From NCBI GenBank assembly GCA_022579005.1, contig MU401494.1, positions 170,460 to 234,459 of the forward strand: a DNA stretch of 64,000 bases, in the 5' to 3' direction. Position numbers and translations under genes: made by a program. Origin of the DNA: Poronia punctata (Eukaryota; Ascomycota; Sordariomycetes; Xylariales; Xylariaceae). Below the pieces are notes generated by a model, which was given only the letters and a program-made list of their open reading frames with translations, ran no database searches and was not told where the DNA came from. This document shows, one piece after another, positions 18,353 to 30,195 of the stretch. Every line of letters starts with the position of its first letter. The stretch's first letter is position 1.

Positions 18353-20290
18353 ATGGTGGCTCTGACGAGCCAAACTGCTGCGTCGGCCGCAGCGGCCGAC
18401 AAACACTTCGGACCACTGGAAAAAGGCAACACGGGGGAAACAACGACGCAGTCTCGCCAGCTCCAGAATGAAACCAGCGGAAATGCAACGAGAACACACA
18501 CAGATGCCGATGCCGAGAAGAGTGAATATATCCCTGATCCGTCCACAGCAAGCGATGATGAATCCCAGTACCCTCCTTTGTGGAAGCTTGTACTGTTGAC
18601 CATCGCCCTTGTTTTCACCATGCTTCTGACTTCACTTGTAAGGCCAAAACTCGATTGATTCTGGCCCATGGCGGCTTCCTGCTAAACTTTGCTCCACAGG
18701 ATAGTACTATTCTTGCAACTGCCATCCCAGCAATCACGAATGAATTTGGATCCCTCGGTGATGTGGGCTGGTACGCTAGCTCCTATGCCTTTGCCATCTC
18801 TGCTCTGCAGTTGCTGTATGGAAAGCTATACACGACAAATTCGATGAAATGGGTTTTCATGTTTGCTGTCTTCGCCTTCGAAATCGGCTCCCTCATTGCC
18901 GGTCTCGCTCCCAGCTCGCTCGCCCTGATTCTCGGACGCGTAGTCTCTGGTATAGGTGCAGCCGGCATTTTTGCAGGTGCCCTCATAGTTATAGCTGCAT
19001 CGGTTCCCCTGCGGCAGCGGCCCATTTACACGGGCATCTTAAACAGCGCACATGGCATAGCTTCCGTAGTGGGTCCTCTGTAAGTCACTGAGCACGCCCC
19101 TTTCTATTAGAAAAAAATAAACGAGTCGGGTACTGACTCCTCCTAGTATAGGAGGCGCTTTCTCCGACCATGTAACCTGGAGATGGTGTTTCTATATCAA
19201 CCTACCCCTCGGAGGTGCTGCGCTGGTATTGCTCTTTCTGTACCTCCCAAACCGACCGCCGCCCCGAGCCGGGTTGTCATGGAAGGAACAGATAAGGGAT
19301 TACGACTTACCGGGCACCTTCTTTCTCATCCCCTGCGTTATTTCACTACTACTAGCGTTGCAGTGGGGCGGATCTAAATACCCATGGGATAACGGTCGTA
19401 TCATCGCCCTTTTTGTTGTGTCTGCCGTGCTTGCCGTCGTCTTCTGTGGCATTCAGGTTTGGCAAGGGGACCGGGCTACCGTGCCGAAGAACATCGCCAA
19501 GAATAGAAATATACTTGGAGCTACGTGGTATGGCGTGTGGCAGGGTTCCTCCTTTTTCATCTTCGCCTATTACCTACCCATCTGGTTCCAAGCAATCCAG
19601 GGTGTTTCGGCTACCCAGTCAGGTATTCGCAACTTGCCAAGCATTCTTGGTATAGTAATTTTCGCCATTATCGGCGGTGGGCTGGCTACTGCACTGGGCC
19701 AGTTCGTCCCATTGCTCATAGTCTCCTCCGTCCTCTCGGCTATTGGCGCTGGTTTGCTCACCACACTCAAGGTTGACTCTGGGGCTGGCTACTGGGCGGG
19801 ATACCAGGTGCTCTTGGCCGCTGGTTCGGGTCTTGGTATCCAGAATTACCTACTCACTGCGCAGGTCGCCGTCCCATCGGTAGACATGCCCGTGGCCACC
19901 TCGGTACTTTCCTTCACGCAAACCCTTGCCTCAGCCATATTTCTACCTGTGGCTCAAACAGTCTTCCAGAATCAACTGGTCAAGAATCTGGCGGACAAAA
20001 AGCTGAATACTGATGTCTCCTCTGTTCTCAACATAGGAGCTACTGCTCTGAGGAACATTGTATCGCCGGAAGAACTTCCTCTGGTTCTGGAGGCGTACAA
20101 TGACGCGATTATAAAGACATTTTACGTGGGTGTTGCGGCCAATGCTCTTTCTCTTATTGGTCCACTCGTTATGGACTGGCTTTCACTCAAAAAGCCACCC
20201 CCGGAACCGGAGAAAGACATGTCAACTACAGGCGAAACCACAACGGCCACAAGGCAGTCTGCCGATTCCAAGACTCCGGGCCCCTCATAA
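18353..20290 (+). CDS. MFS drug/toxin efflux transporter, DHA2 (14-TM) type
   Basis: Predicted exons 18353-18637, 18700-19079 and 19147-20290 (602 aa). Introns of 62 and 67 bp start with GTAAGG and GTAAGT. After a soluble Ser/Thr/Asp-rich N-tail (about 75 residues), the first helix leads into LDSTILATAIP, followed by DVGWYASSYAF, GAAGIFAGALIV and the antiporter motif C region GPLIGGAFSD. These are typical of fungal DHA2 exporters in secondary-metabolite clusters (the TOXA/AflT group). The length and the many later hydrophobic stretches fit 14 helices at the plasma membrane. Likely role: export of, and self-protection from, the neighbouring NRPS product. Intron 1 removes an in-frame stop present in the genomic sequence. 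Confidence 0.93.
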
Positions 20291-21412
20291 TTGAAGAGAA
20301 GTCGGCGGGGGGATATCACGAGATGAAAGAGACGATTCTATAATTAGAATGACTGTCCATTACTTTGAATTATACATGATAGACTTTGTTTCTGCCTCTT
20401 CCGGTTACATTATAGTTGACGTAATCTTTAATCTAATACATATACCATTCACCTGATCGGACAGATCCTAATTCATAGGTCTCTTCTTTTTTCCATCCTA
20501 CTAGCCTAGATGTCTCGTGTCACCCTAGCTAATGTAATCGCTTGTGTTAAATTGCTACACATTATTCTTCTATAGAAATATACACTTTATCAAGCATTCA
20601 GCTAAACAGCTGCTGCTCTTGACATATAGGTAATAGCATCCTAGCCATCGCAAGAATAGCAGTTTCTAATACCTATATTCCGGCAGCAAATCTGGCGCTG
20701 TTTTTAGAATTTACGGCAGATATACGTAGCTGCCTTGGGATTCTACTCGTACGCAGGGCGTGTAGGATTCGGGAAGTTTTTCTGTGCTGTAGATGGTTAC
20801 ATGCACACTATGCTTAATGCCCGAGACGATCTGTACTTTGATCGACATTGAATTTTCTTGCTCTTGAGGGTTTTCAATACCAACCAAGTACTACGAGTAA
20901 GAGCACCGGGGGGATTCCCCCCCCCCTTTTTTTTTTCAAGTAAGGTACTTTTTTTTTTCGTTGATGTAGATACCCAGCTGCTCAGACAATGTACCTAGGT
21001 AATCAATCCCCCTTACTTTTTTTCAGCTTACACATATATACATATTAGCGAAAACCTCATCCTATTCTAACTTCTTTTTCAAGGGGCAGCGTATTATTAT
21101 GTTTAGGTCGGGATGTTGAGTAACCAGGTGCCTACCCTACCTACCTCAATTTCTTTCAGCTAGCCTCTAAACTACTAGTAGTCTAGTATAGTATAGCACT
21201 TTAAAGGTGATGATCTTGGCCTGGTTAGATTCTGACACCTGCAAGGCTACCTAGGCTGGTCCGCCCGCCTGCATGCATTGCGACCCGGTGCTTTGTGCAT
21301 CGGTACTTGCTTTTACTCCACCCGCGCTACTACCTACTAGTCTACCGTAGTTTATGTATTAGATCCTCACCCTAAGCCAAGCTAGTGTGTCTAAGTAATC
21401 TCAAAGTATAGG
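20291..21412. other. Intergenic spacer before the transposon
   Basis: No gene seen. It includes a C-run followed by T-runs at about 20919-20960 and TACTCGTA/TACGAGTA octamers near 20742 and 20890. Confidence 0.5.
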
Positions 21413-21414
21413 TA

Positions 21415-22812
21415 CAGTGGGGACCTATTAATTCCGAGCAAAAATCACCTACCTCGCGCTTTTTTGCATAAATTACCTTTTTTTAATCACACCTTCCTTT
21501 TTTAAACATATCTTGCTAGGCCACACTACTTCTAATTAACGCAATAAAATATTATAGCCTTTATATACGCACTAAAATTGCTTTACTATATAATTTAAGT
21601 TAAACAGCGTGCATTTTAGCGTTAAAATATAATATTTTATAAAGTAGTATGTATAGCATTATAATACAATATTTTAAGCAAAAATTAGCCCTTTTACGCT
21701 TATAGCTAAAGCTGCTGCTAAAAATAAATAAATACTATAAAAAGCATATAATAAAGTTTATTAAATTAAACTTTTTTATTTTTACTTATAAATTATATAA
21801 AACAACTTATTTAAACGTATTTATTAATACTTTAAAAAAATAGCTTAAAAAAAAAAGTATTATATACTAGCAAGTACTTTAACAGCTGTTTTTAACCTTT
21901 TAAACAGCTGCAAAAAAGTTAAAATAAGCTTTATAGCACTAAAATAAAAGTTTTAATTTTTAGCAACATATTTTTTTTAATAATAAATCTAGCATTAATT
22001 ATTATAATAGCTAACGCGCAATATAAGCTTTTTAGCTTAAAAGTAATTTTAACCCCTTATATTCTAAGTATTATTATAACTTTAAATTTGCTTTAATTTA
22101 TATAAAAATAAATATATTACGTTTATTTATTAAATATATTTAACTTTACTATAAAAAAAACATATAAACGTAAATATTTTAAAAAAAATTTTACTACGCA
22201 TATAAGTTTTATTTTATAGCTATACTAAGCAACCTTAACGTAGTATAAAGTAGCGTAACTATTAAAGTATATATAAAATTACTTAAAAAGCACCTTTTTA
22301 AAAACTTTAAATTTAACTTTATTTTTATATATAATAATGCTTTTATTTATACTACATATATAGTTTAAAATCTTTTTAACTTTAATAAATATAAAGTGCT
22401 AAATTAGCTACTATATTTACTTAATATAAACCTTATTAAAAACGTATAAAAACTACTTAAAAAGCAAATTTATATTGCTAATTTATACCTATAAGCTATA
22501 AGCAATTTAGCTAAAGCAATAAACATGCTTATATACGCTATAGTTAAGTAATAAAAAGCTATTAAAAAAAATATATTAAATTATTTTATTAACTTTATAC
22601 TATGCTATATTGCAGCCTTTATTATAGCTTATAAGTAGTATATAAAATACTAAGCTATACTACATAAATCCCTAGTTAATAAAACATATTATATACTATT
22701 TAAAATCTTTTTTGCTATTAAATTAAATATAATACGCGTTATTAAAAATAACATGTCCTGTCGGTAAAATGTGGCAATGTAGGGCGTGCTCGGAATTAAT
22801 AGGCACCGACTA
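21415..22812. mobile_element. RIP-degraded Tc1/mariner-like DNA transposon with TIRs and TA target duplication
   Basis: 1,398 bp of almost pure A/T inside two non-AT-rich ends that are inverted repeats. The left end starts CAGTGGGGACC and continues with TATTAATTCCGAGCA. The right end, read on the minus strand, starts TAGTCGGTGCC and continues with the same TATTAATTCCGAGCA. Both are flanked by TA (21413-21414 and 22813-22814). TA duplications, terminal repeats of about 25 bp and a length of 1.4 kb fit Tc1/mariner-pogo elements. CpA and TpG are rare while ApC and GpT remain, as expected after RIP. No transposase frame survives. Orientation cannot be told. Confidence 0.8.
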
Positions 22813-22814
22813 TA

Positions 22815-24660
22815 CATACTGTCTATTGGTAGCCTACCGGAATCCTTCCCCTCCCTCCTTTACCAGATTTGACTAGCTAACCCCTTGTCGGTGATCACAT
22901 TAGTAGCTACTATCCTTGAAGATTTGCTGTGTAGGTAATTGTTTTACATTGCAGTTACTGCAGACTAAAGTATGTCAGCTGCTGAGCTGCACAGTACCTT
23001 AATTCTTAATTATGTAAGCGGAGCGGTATCTCTGTATCAGAGGCGGTCTGTCCAGCCTGTCGTGCTATGCTTGCCCGGCCTACACCGAAATCTCTTGCTG
23101 TTTTACAAGATCTAATCTAAATCTATACTGTGTAGCTGAATAAATGCACTCTTTTTCCGGGCATACCGGTTGGTGCGGCTCAGAAAAATTCTTTACTTAA
23201 TCAAAGTACTTGTAAAAGCTAGCCACGCGCGAGATACTGTGTAGGTCGATTGCCTTGTGTGGTCAAGATCTACAGCTGTAATTAGGTTGGGTACTAGAAA
23301 TGGTAATTTGGTCTAGATGTGTTTAATGTGTACTTTTTTTTTTTCAATCTAGATAGTCAGATGCAAAATGCAGATCGTGAAATATCTGTCTAGCTTAATC
23401 TCAGAAGTTGGTTTCATTTGAGATGTAAATTATGGACGTATGCTTTTCGTACGCAGCTGATGTTGGGGATTTTTACAGTGTAATGTATTTATTTACCCCT
23501 GCCTCGGAAATTCTAGATTACCTGGGTTGTCAAAACACACACACAACCAAGTGTACTTATATAAATACATGGCGGGTGTGTCTGTAGCAATACGATGCTA
23601 GCGTATATTCGTTTTAGATCGGGCGCCACCTAGCACAAGTAGCACAGGGAGGGTGGGATTGACTAGGGGTAAGGAAATACAAGTTGTTTGGTTTAAAGGT
23701 CCGTCGAGAAAACTTTGTTCTATTGCGGATTGTGTTGTTATTGTGGCTAGACTCGCTCGCATACGGCGCGACGTTGTATACTTGTATATCAGACGCACAT
23801 CTTTGGACAAATATGGAAGCAGCAGTACTTTGTGGCGATAGCCACAGATTTCTATGTTGCGGAACAACTCTTCCGGTTCTTTTTTTCCAAAGGGGTCGAT
23901 GTCGCGCGTATTGGTTGGATATCACGACATTTTTTTTTCCCAGGTCAATGCAGGTATCCGTTCAGAATGATCATCTATGTTATGTCGTCATACAGCTACG
24001 TCTACCTATCACGACATCTATCTACACAATACAATTGGAAGCAATACTGTTAAACTACTCGTACCTACTCGTAACCTACCACTAAGATCATGCTGCTGCT
24101 GGATGCATGCAAGGATCCAATAGATAAAAATACTACGTAACATGCATGCATGCATGCATACTCGTACACTTCAGCGCTGCGTACACTTGCCCTACTGTCT
24201 TTGATGGTTTGGCGTCTACATGATTGATACATTTCAACCCAGTATTCTGGATCGTCTTTTCTTTTCTCTTTTTTTTATGTGTCCGACGTAACGCAGGATA
24301 AAATTCCTTGCAGAATGCATGTCACAGAATATAGGAATAGCATGGGAATATTCTTGCATCCAGAGGCGATGATATTGTGGAAATAGATAAATATATTACG
24401 TAAGATGAAAAATAGACTTTTTAATGCCCGGGTATCTAATCGGTTTCTTGAATGACATATGATCATGATCGTGATGGAGAGAAAGCAACGTCGGTCACAA
24501 CCTCTACTCGTACGTTAAAGCGGTGGGAGTATAGTTGCACAAACATGAATTTGATGGGGGGTTCTCCCACGGTAGTCCCCCAGACTTCTTCGAAATATGT
24601 AAAACAGGAGGGTAGAGACAGACGGTGGGCATACGTAGGGTTGAAAAGGGGGGGGGGGGG
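22815..24660. other. Gene-poor spacer
   Basis: No convincing gene. Short frames occur on both strands near 23.6-24.1 kb but show no recognisable domain or splice pattern. A (CATG)n microsatellite lies at about 24140-24160. TACTCGTA octamers cluster at 24057-24070, 24159 and 24505. Confidence 0.5.
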
Positions 24661-24900
24661 GGGGGGCAAAAAGGAAAAAAAAAATAAAGTTTTTTTTAAA
24701 AAAACGGATAGTATTAGGTTAATTTATATAAACATGACCAAATTAAAAAAGTAAATAATTAGAAGGTTTAACTAATAAANNNNNNNNNNACCCCCCCCCC
24801 CCCCGCCTCCCCCCCCCCCGCCCCCCCCGCGCCGCCCCGCCCCCCGCCCCCCCCCCCCCCCCCCCCGCCCCCCCCCCCCCCCCCCCCCCCCCCCCACAAA
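24645..24900. other. Assembly gap flanked by G and C homopolymers
   Basis: Ten N at 24780-24789. The left side has an 18-G run (near 24650) and an error-like A/T-rich stretch. The right side is about 105 bases of nearly pure C. Sequence just left of the gap (24668-24745) resembles sequence just right of it (24897-24975), so the same locus is probably represented twice around an unresolved homopolymer. The sequence here should not be trusted. Confidence 0.85.
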
Positions 24901-26007
24901 GGAAGAAAACATTCAAGTTTTGTTTAAACTACCGGATAGTAGTAGCTTAAGTTCTATATCCATGACCATATTATACTCGTATATACTGAGTACGTGTACC
25001 TACTTCTCATACTAAGAGAAGCTTTATTGACAAATACAAGTTGCAACGAGAAGGGACCGTGTGTTGTTTTCAGTGTAAGAAAGCATATAATAGGGATAGC
25101 TTGGTTATGACTGTCATGACATGTACAAATCACGTATTCTGTCAACATAAATAGCAAAGATATGTACTCGTAAGAGTGCAATGCGTTCGTACGTGTATAA
25201 TCAAACTAGGAAGCAAACCTACTACAATATGAGGTCGAGCTCCTCTTTCCATTTGGGTGACAACTGGCCTGCCCCTACTAACGACGGTTATGTCGTGTAG
25301 AGTTTCGTATATAGGTCCGGCTGTGTAGGTAGAACATACTCAATGTTGATAGTACAGAAAGCAATGCATTATATTCTTTCCCTGTGCGTCTTGTCTCCAT
25401 GTGTGTCGTCGTCGGAGCTCATGGCGTCCACTCCCAGGTAAGTCCACCGGGCTCCTAAGTTCGCAGCAAATCCTCACGTATTCAAAATGATCAAGACTTT
25501 CTAGACCTGTCTTTTACATATGTGTTGTGTTAGCCTGGAGAAATAGAGACACCCGAATGTTGATAATTGCTTGCACTTTATGTTTCTTGAGACAGCTTCT
25601 AATCGCCTGGCCGACCATCCACCCCTCGATCTTTTTACTAGCTAGCTCCTTAATCATCATCATCATCATCATGATACTACCAACCAACCAATCTTCTGAA
25701 CAATCAATTCTTGAGTAAATGAATAGAAGAAGAAGAAGGATAATGATTCTAGTTTACGTGTACAATGTTATTGAGTAGATAACGTTAGCTATGAATATGG
25801 AAAATAGTTCAAACCCTTGATACCATACCATTCCTACGATAGGTTTTTTTTTTGTTCTTGTTTGTTTTCTGTCCGTCTCACCTTTTGCATAGCATAAACC
25901 TGTCTAACCCTCTCAATCTACACAATACACCGAAACAAAACATGACCTCTCGAAAGAAAACGGGACATAAGAAAAAGTGTAGTCTAATCCAGCATTACAT
26001 CCCCCCA
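24900..26007. other. Intergenic spacer
   Basis: No supported gene. It holds a (CAT)n run near 25655-25670 and a T-run at 25845-25853. The last part is the 3' flank of the minus-strand gene that ends at 26008. Confidence 0.5.
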
Positions 26008-27408
26008 TTACACAACACTCCCACTCCCATTCCCACTCCCACTCCCCAAACCATCACCATATCTCTGAACAACACTCCTAACATATCCCCCCGCCTCCTT
26101 TTCCACCCCAAGAACCTCCCCAATCTTAACCACCACCTCGGGCAACTTTCCCAGAACCACCCCATCAAGCCAAGCCAACGGCCCAGCCAGTTTCGCGAAA
26201 AGCGCTCCCGTCTGATTCCCTTCCCGTCCCTGTCCCTGTCCCCGACCCAAATAAACAAGCCCATACCCAACCGCCAAAATCCCCAGATTCACAACCTGCA
26301 ACTTCCAATACCTCCCATGACCTCTCAAAAAGTTCCCCCTCGCAAAGACATAGATCCCCGCCTCGAGCACATACCAAGCAAAAGACTTTCCCGCCAACAA
26401 GGCCACCAGAACCGGAAAATCAAAATCCCCCCCCACCAAACAAAACCTCAGCGTCTGCGACGTAACCAGCGCCATCAACCACCACAACCAAAACCGATCG
26501 ACATGTTCCGGCCAAAGCGGCCAGTGCAGCCTCGCGGCATTCTGCTTCCCGTCCGACCTCCAGGTCCGATTCATATAGGGCAGGAAATGTCCCGGCATCC
26601 GCGACAGCGCTATATCGCGTAGATGCGCGTCCAGCGGTGTCCCGTCGTCCAAGTCGTTGACGCTGTGTAATAGGCCCTGGTAATATACCACCAGACATTT
26701 ACTCAGGAGGGAGATGCGCATCCCCTCGCCTTGTCCTCCCTCGTTTTCTTGCAGCGACGTGGGACGGCGCGGGTCCGAGAGGTGGGAGCCGATGTTCTCG
26801 GCGCTGTATCGCGTTAGTTTGGGGAAGACGGCGTACATGACTTTTCCGCCGCGGCGGCGGAAGTGGTCGCGGTAGCGGTATTCTTCTTCCGTGGTGGGGA
26901 GGGGGGTGTATGAGGCTGTCTCGTTGGGGTCTGTGACTCTGCTCAGGAGGGATTGGGATAGTGCGGTGTCGGTGGAGAGCGCGGCGTCGGCGAGGACGTG
27001 CCAGCGCTCGTTATGGCTTCCGTGGAAATCGCGGGAGCGATGGTAGATGGAATGATCGGCGTGGGTTTCTTCCTCGTATTGGAATCTTGCCCCGGGAGTG
27101 GCGGAGAGGATGTGGAAGATGGAGGGGGAGATGGCGGTGCAGATCTGGAAATAACCCGCCATGGCGAGGATGGAATGGACTTCTTGCAAGAACATGGCGC
27201 CGCTGGATGCGGGTGGTTTTCCCGTCACGAGACACATTAGTGTGAATAAGGGCTGGAAGATGAGGATTGTTTGGCCGGCTAGATCGTCTACGGAGTCCCA
27301 GAATTTGGAGGGGAGGAGGGTGTTGTTTAGCGCGGCGCGGGCTATTTGGCGGCGACCTTCTTTGCGGGTGAAGCCTGTTGTGGGGGAATGTTAGTCTGTG
27401 ACTATCCC

Positions 27409-27439
<31 letters not shown>

Positions 27440-28460
27440 CGTTAGATAGGTGGATAGATAGGAAGAGAGGAAGATAGTTACCTTCTTGAAGAACCCACTG
27501 CGAATCATGACGTTCCAACTCCTTCTTATACGACTCACTAGCACCGAACAGAAGCGAGTTGAAGATATTCCTCTCGATAATCTGCCCGAATATTCCAGCA
27601 ACAAGCCACTTCCGATGAGCAGGGTCGTTGAGGATATCATGCCAATTGACATATCCGACGTCCTCATGTGCGACGCAACGCGCGTATTGAACAAACTGGT
27701 CTGTCATGGGCACCTGCCAGATCGAAATGTCGGCGTCGCTGTCTCGCCAATCATCGAGATAAATATTGGAGCCGAACCATTTGTCCACGCACTGGCAGAT
27801 GGCGTTATACACTGCCAGATAGGTATTGTGGTAAAACGTATCGTCGTAATCCTGCGGATGCTTATACCGTCCATGCCATGCCGAAAAGTCGATCTGGGTC
27901 GGACTCCAGTCGTTATTAAGGGGCACCTTGCTCGTCCAAGGAACTGGCTTGCCCTTGGCACTACCGCCTGACGTCGGAGGTTTTGACTTGCGATACATGG
28001 GACGTGCCCCGGGAGTATCTTCATCATCGTCACTATCGTCTTCGTTGTCATCATCATCATCATCATCTTCATCCCCGTCCAAGTGCCTGTTCATGCGACC
28101 CCGTCCCGTCTTCAAAGCTCCCTCCGACAAGGTCGGTCTAGGATCTTCACCCTCGAGCCAACCAATACATCTCGATAGAATGCCAGGACGTTTCTGCGTG
28201 GTGGCGGGGATACCAGACCAAAGAGTGTCTAGATTGAACTCTTTCCAATTATCTCTCTCGATACGGGCAGCCCGGAACTTTTGATAGAATGGGCCCCATA
28301 TCAAGTCGGGATGGAGACCGAGCGAGTGTTGGACTAGTTCGGGGAGACTGTAGGGAATCTCCTTGGCTTTGACCCTTCTGGATCGTCTGGGTCGGGGGGA
28401 TTTGACCGGCGGAAGCGAACTCTTGGTAGAGAGCTCCGTGTCGAGATCGAATGAGACCAT
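26008..28460 (-). CDS. Conserved-looking fungal protein of unknown function (781 aa)
   Basis: Two predicted exons, 28460-27482 and 27374-26008. The 107-bp intron has a GTAACT donor and a CAACAG acceptor; splicing joins ...VLQEG to FTRKEGRR in frame. Visible features: basic N-terminus; a run of Asp/Glu at about residues 128-150 (DEDDDDDDDNEDDSDDDED); a central Trp/Tyr-rich globular part; and near the C-terminus two or three hydrophobic stretches (FWLWWLMALVTSQTL, LVALLAGKSFAWYVLEAGIY and VVNLGILAVGYGLVYLG) that could be membrane helices. The tail is Gly/Ser-rich. I do not recognise a family. The intron contains an A-run of 23-24 bases in the sense strand (T-run at 27412-27435), so its exact length is uncertain. 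Confidence concerns gene reality and structure, not function. Confidence 0.85.
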
Positions 28461-29237
28461 CTTGATTGCTCGGCTATTTTACAAAGTTCTGTGTATCTTG
28501 ATCTACCGATTGTTGATGGAAGCAGAAGTGCACGAGAGGTTCAGATTATCTCGGTGTTATGGAGTGATTAATTAATTAGTGGGTGGGTTGTTGATAAGAC
28601 ATGCAGGTGAAAGAAGACTGCAAATGTATGCCATTCAATTGTACAAAGACATGGACGATAAAGAAGCCAACGCTACTTCGCTGATGCCGTCTTCTATCGA
28701 GAATAGGGTGTTGGACGTTTTCGTGCTGGCTGCCGCTTTCGGTCAATGTCTCTCTCTTACTCTCTGTCTAGCACAACCAAATCAATCAAGCAAGGTCAAA
28801 CAAAGGCGTTTGCAACCCCCCCTCAAGACCTAAAAGGGGATGATAATTTCCTTTGTTTTAAGAATTCTTCATCATTCCATTTTGCGACCACTGCGTTTTC
28901 TACAATCAGTTGGTGCAAACGACAAAAAGGAATAATGGCAGGGACTTGTCAAGAGAAATCTTATATTACTAAGAGAAAATGAATTACTGCCGCCAGATCG
29001 ATAACTCTGTGCCCTCTCAAACACATTTAAAGCCTGATGCTGCAATTTCCAACCATTATAGACACTTCCCTTCAAATTATGACGTATCTGGTCTCTCGCT
29101 CTAGGTTATGAGTAACTGTAATAGGGCGACGGTCAAGGCACTCTAACAGATTCGGAAAGTTCTTCTCACGAGAGTATAGTAGCGACAGTGCCATGTGTGG
29201 TTTGACATGGTAGCGTAGAATTGGCTATCTTCATCAC
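28461..29237. other. Intergenic spacer
   Basis: Promoter side of the 781-aa gene and 3' side of the MARVEL gene. No other gene is supported. A short Met-rich frame near 28579-28833 has no recognisable feature. Confidence 0.5.
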
Positions 29238-30195
29238 TCATTGCCTTGGTTCCTCGTGCACCTCGTGATATCTCTCTGCAGGGGCGATGCCCGCATACGG
29301 AGCTTCATACGTTTGCTGTGGCGGTGGTGATTGGTGATTGGCCGGGTATACGGGAGACACCGTGGCTTGTCTGGGATCAGGGTTGTAGTAACCATGCTCA
29401 GATGGCTCCGAAATGGGAGCCTGATAATGTTGTTGAGCTGGTTGGTTTGTATGTGTTGGTTGGGGTTGCTGAGACTGGTATTGTTGAGGTTGTTGCGCCT
29501 GCAATTGTATCTTTTCAGCCGCAGCCGGTCCACCTGTTTCACCTTGATAAGCTCCGCTGGTGCCCCCCCTACCGGGCAAGGCATGTAGGCCAGCCTTGCG
29601 GTGACGATGGAGGGCGAGACTATGTAAAGTAAGTGTGACGATATACGACACCCTACATATTTTATTAATACACGGCCAGATTGATACCAAGGTATGACTG
29701 TTGTACTTACCATTGTAGAGCGCCGAGGCCAGCACCAGCACCGCAAACCGCACCAAAAACCTCGTCGATGGTGTTGGTCCCAGCCGTGTAGCTAAGCCAA
29801 ACGGCAGCTTGTGAGGCCAGCACGGCAAAGGCAATCAGCCAGAAGACGACATGGAAGATCTCCAAGCCGAGGACAGCCCAGTAATTATAAGCTATAGGTT
29901 GGCTGAAATGTGCCACAAGGAGGTATATGCTACTGAGGATGCTGACAACGGACTTACAGCCAGCATGTTAGTTGCCAACAGCAAGCTTGATTTCGTGGTC
30001 TGGCAGGACATGACATACCGTAAAGACTGTTAAGCCTGCTCCTGATATGGGTAGCAAAGACACTGCGTAACCAGCCAAACCCAAGCAGATGACTGCGAGC
30101 ACCAGTTGAACGATACGCGCAGCGATAAAACCCTTTGGGTAAGCTGGGATGTGCTCCTGTCCCTCGGGACCTGCCATGAAATAGTTGGCCGACAT
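29238..30195 (-). CDS. MARVEL-domain four-helix membrane protein
   Basis: Three predicted exons: 30195-30019, 29952-29711 and 29619-29238 (266 aa). Intron 1 has a GTATGT donor, CTAAC branch site and TAAG acceptor; intron 2 has a GTAAGT donor and TAG acceptor. Phases agree and give one continuous frame. The product has a first hydrophobic helix (IVQLVLAVICLGLAGYAV), a second at SVVSILSSIYLLVAHF, a third at WAVLGLEIFHVVFWLIAF and a fourth near FGAVCGAGAGLGAL. This is the layout of fungal MARVEL-like proteins thought to act in membrane apposition or trafficking. The tail is cytoplasmic, Gln/Pro-rich (QAQQPQQYQSQQPQP) and ends PAERYHEVHEEPRQ. Family assignment rests on layout and spacing, function is inferred. 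Confidence 0.85.

Noticed and set aside
25852..26622. 256-aa Pro/Thr-rich plus-strand frame
   Set aside because: It is the antisense of the 781-aa gene, whose minus frame splices cleanly.
27011..27694. 227-aa minus-strand frame
   Set aside because: It crosses the intron and changes frame relative to both exons of the 781-aa gene.
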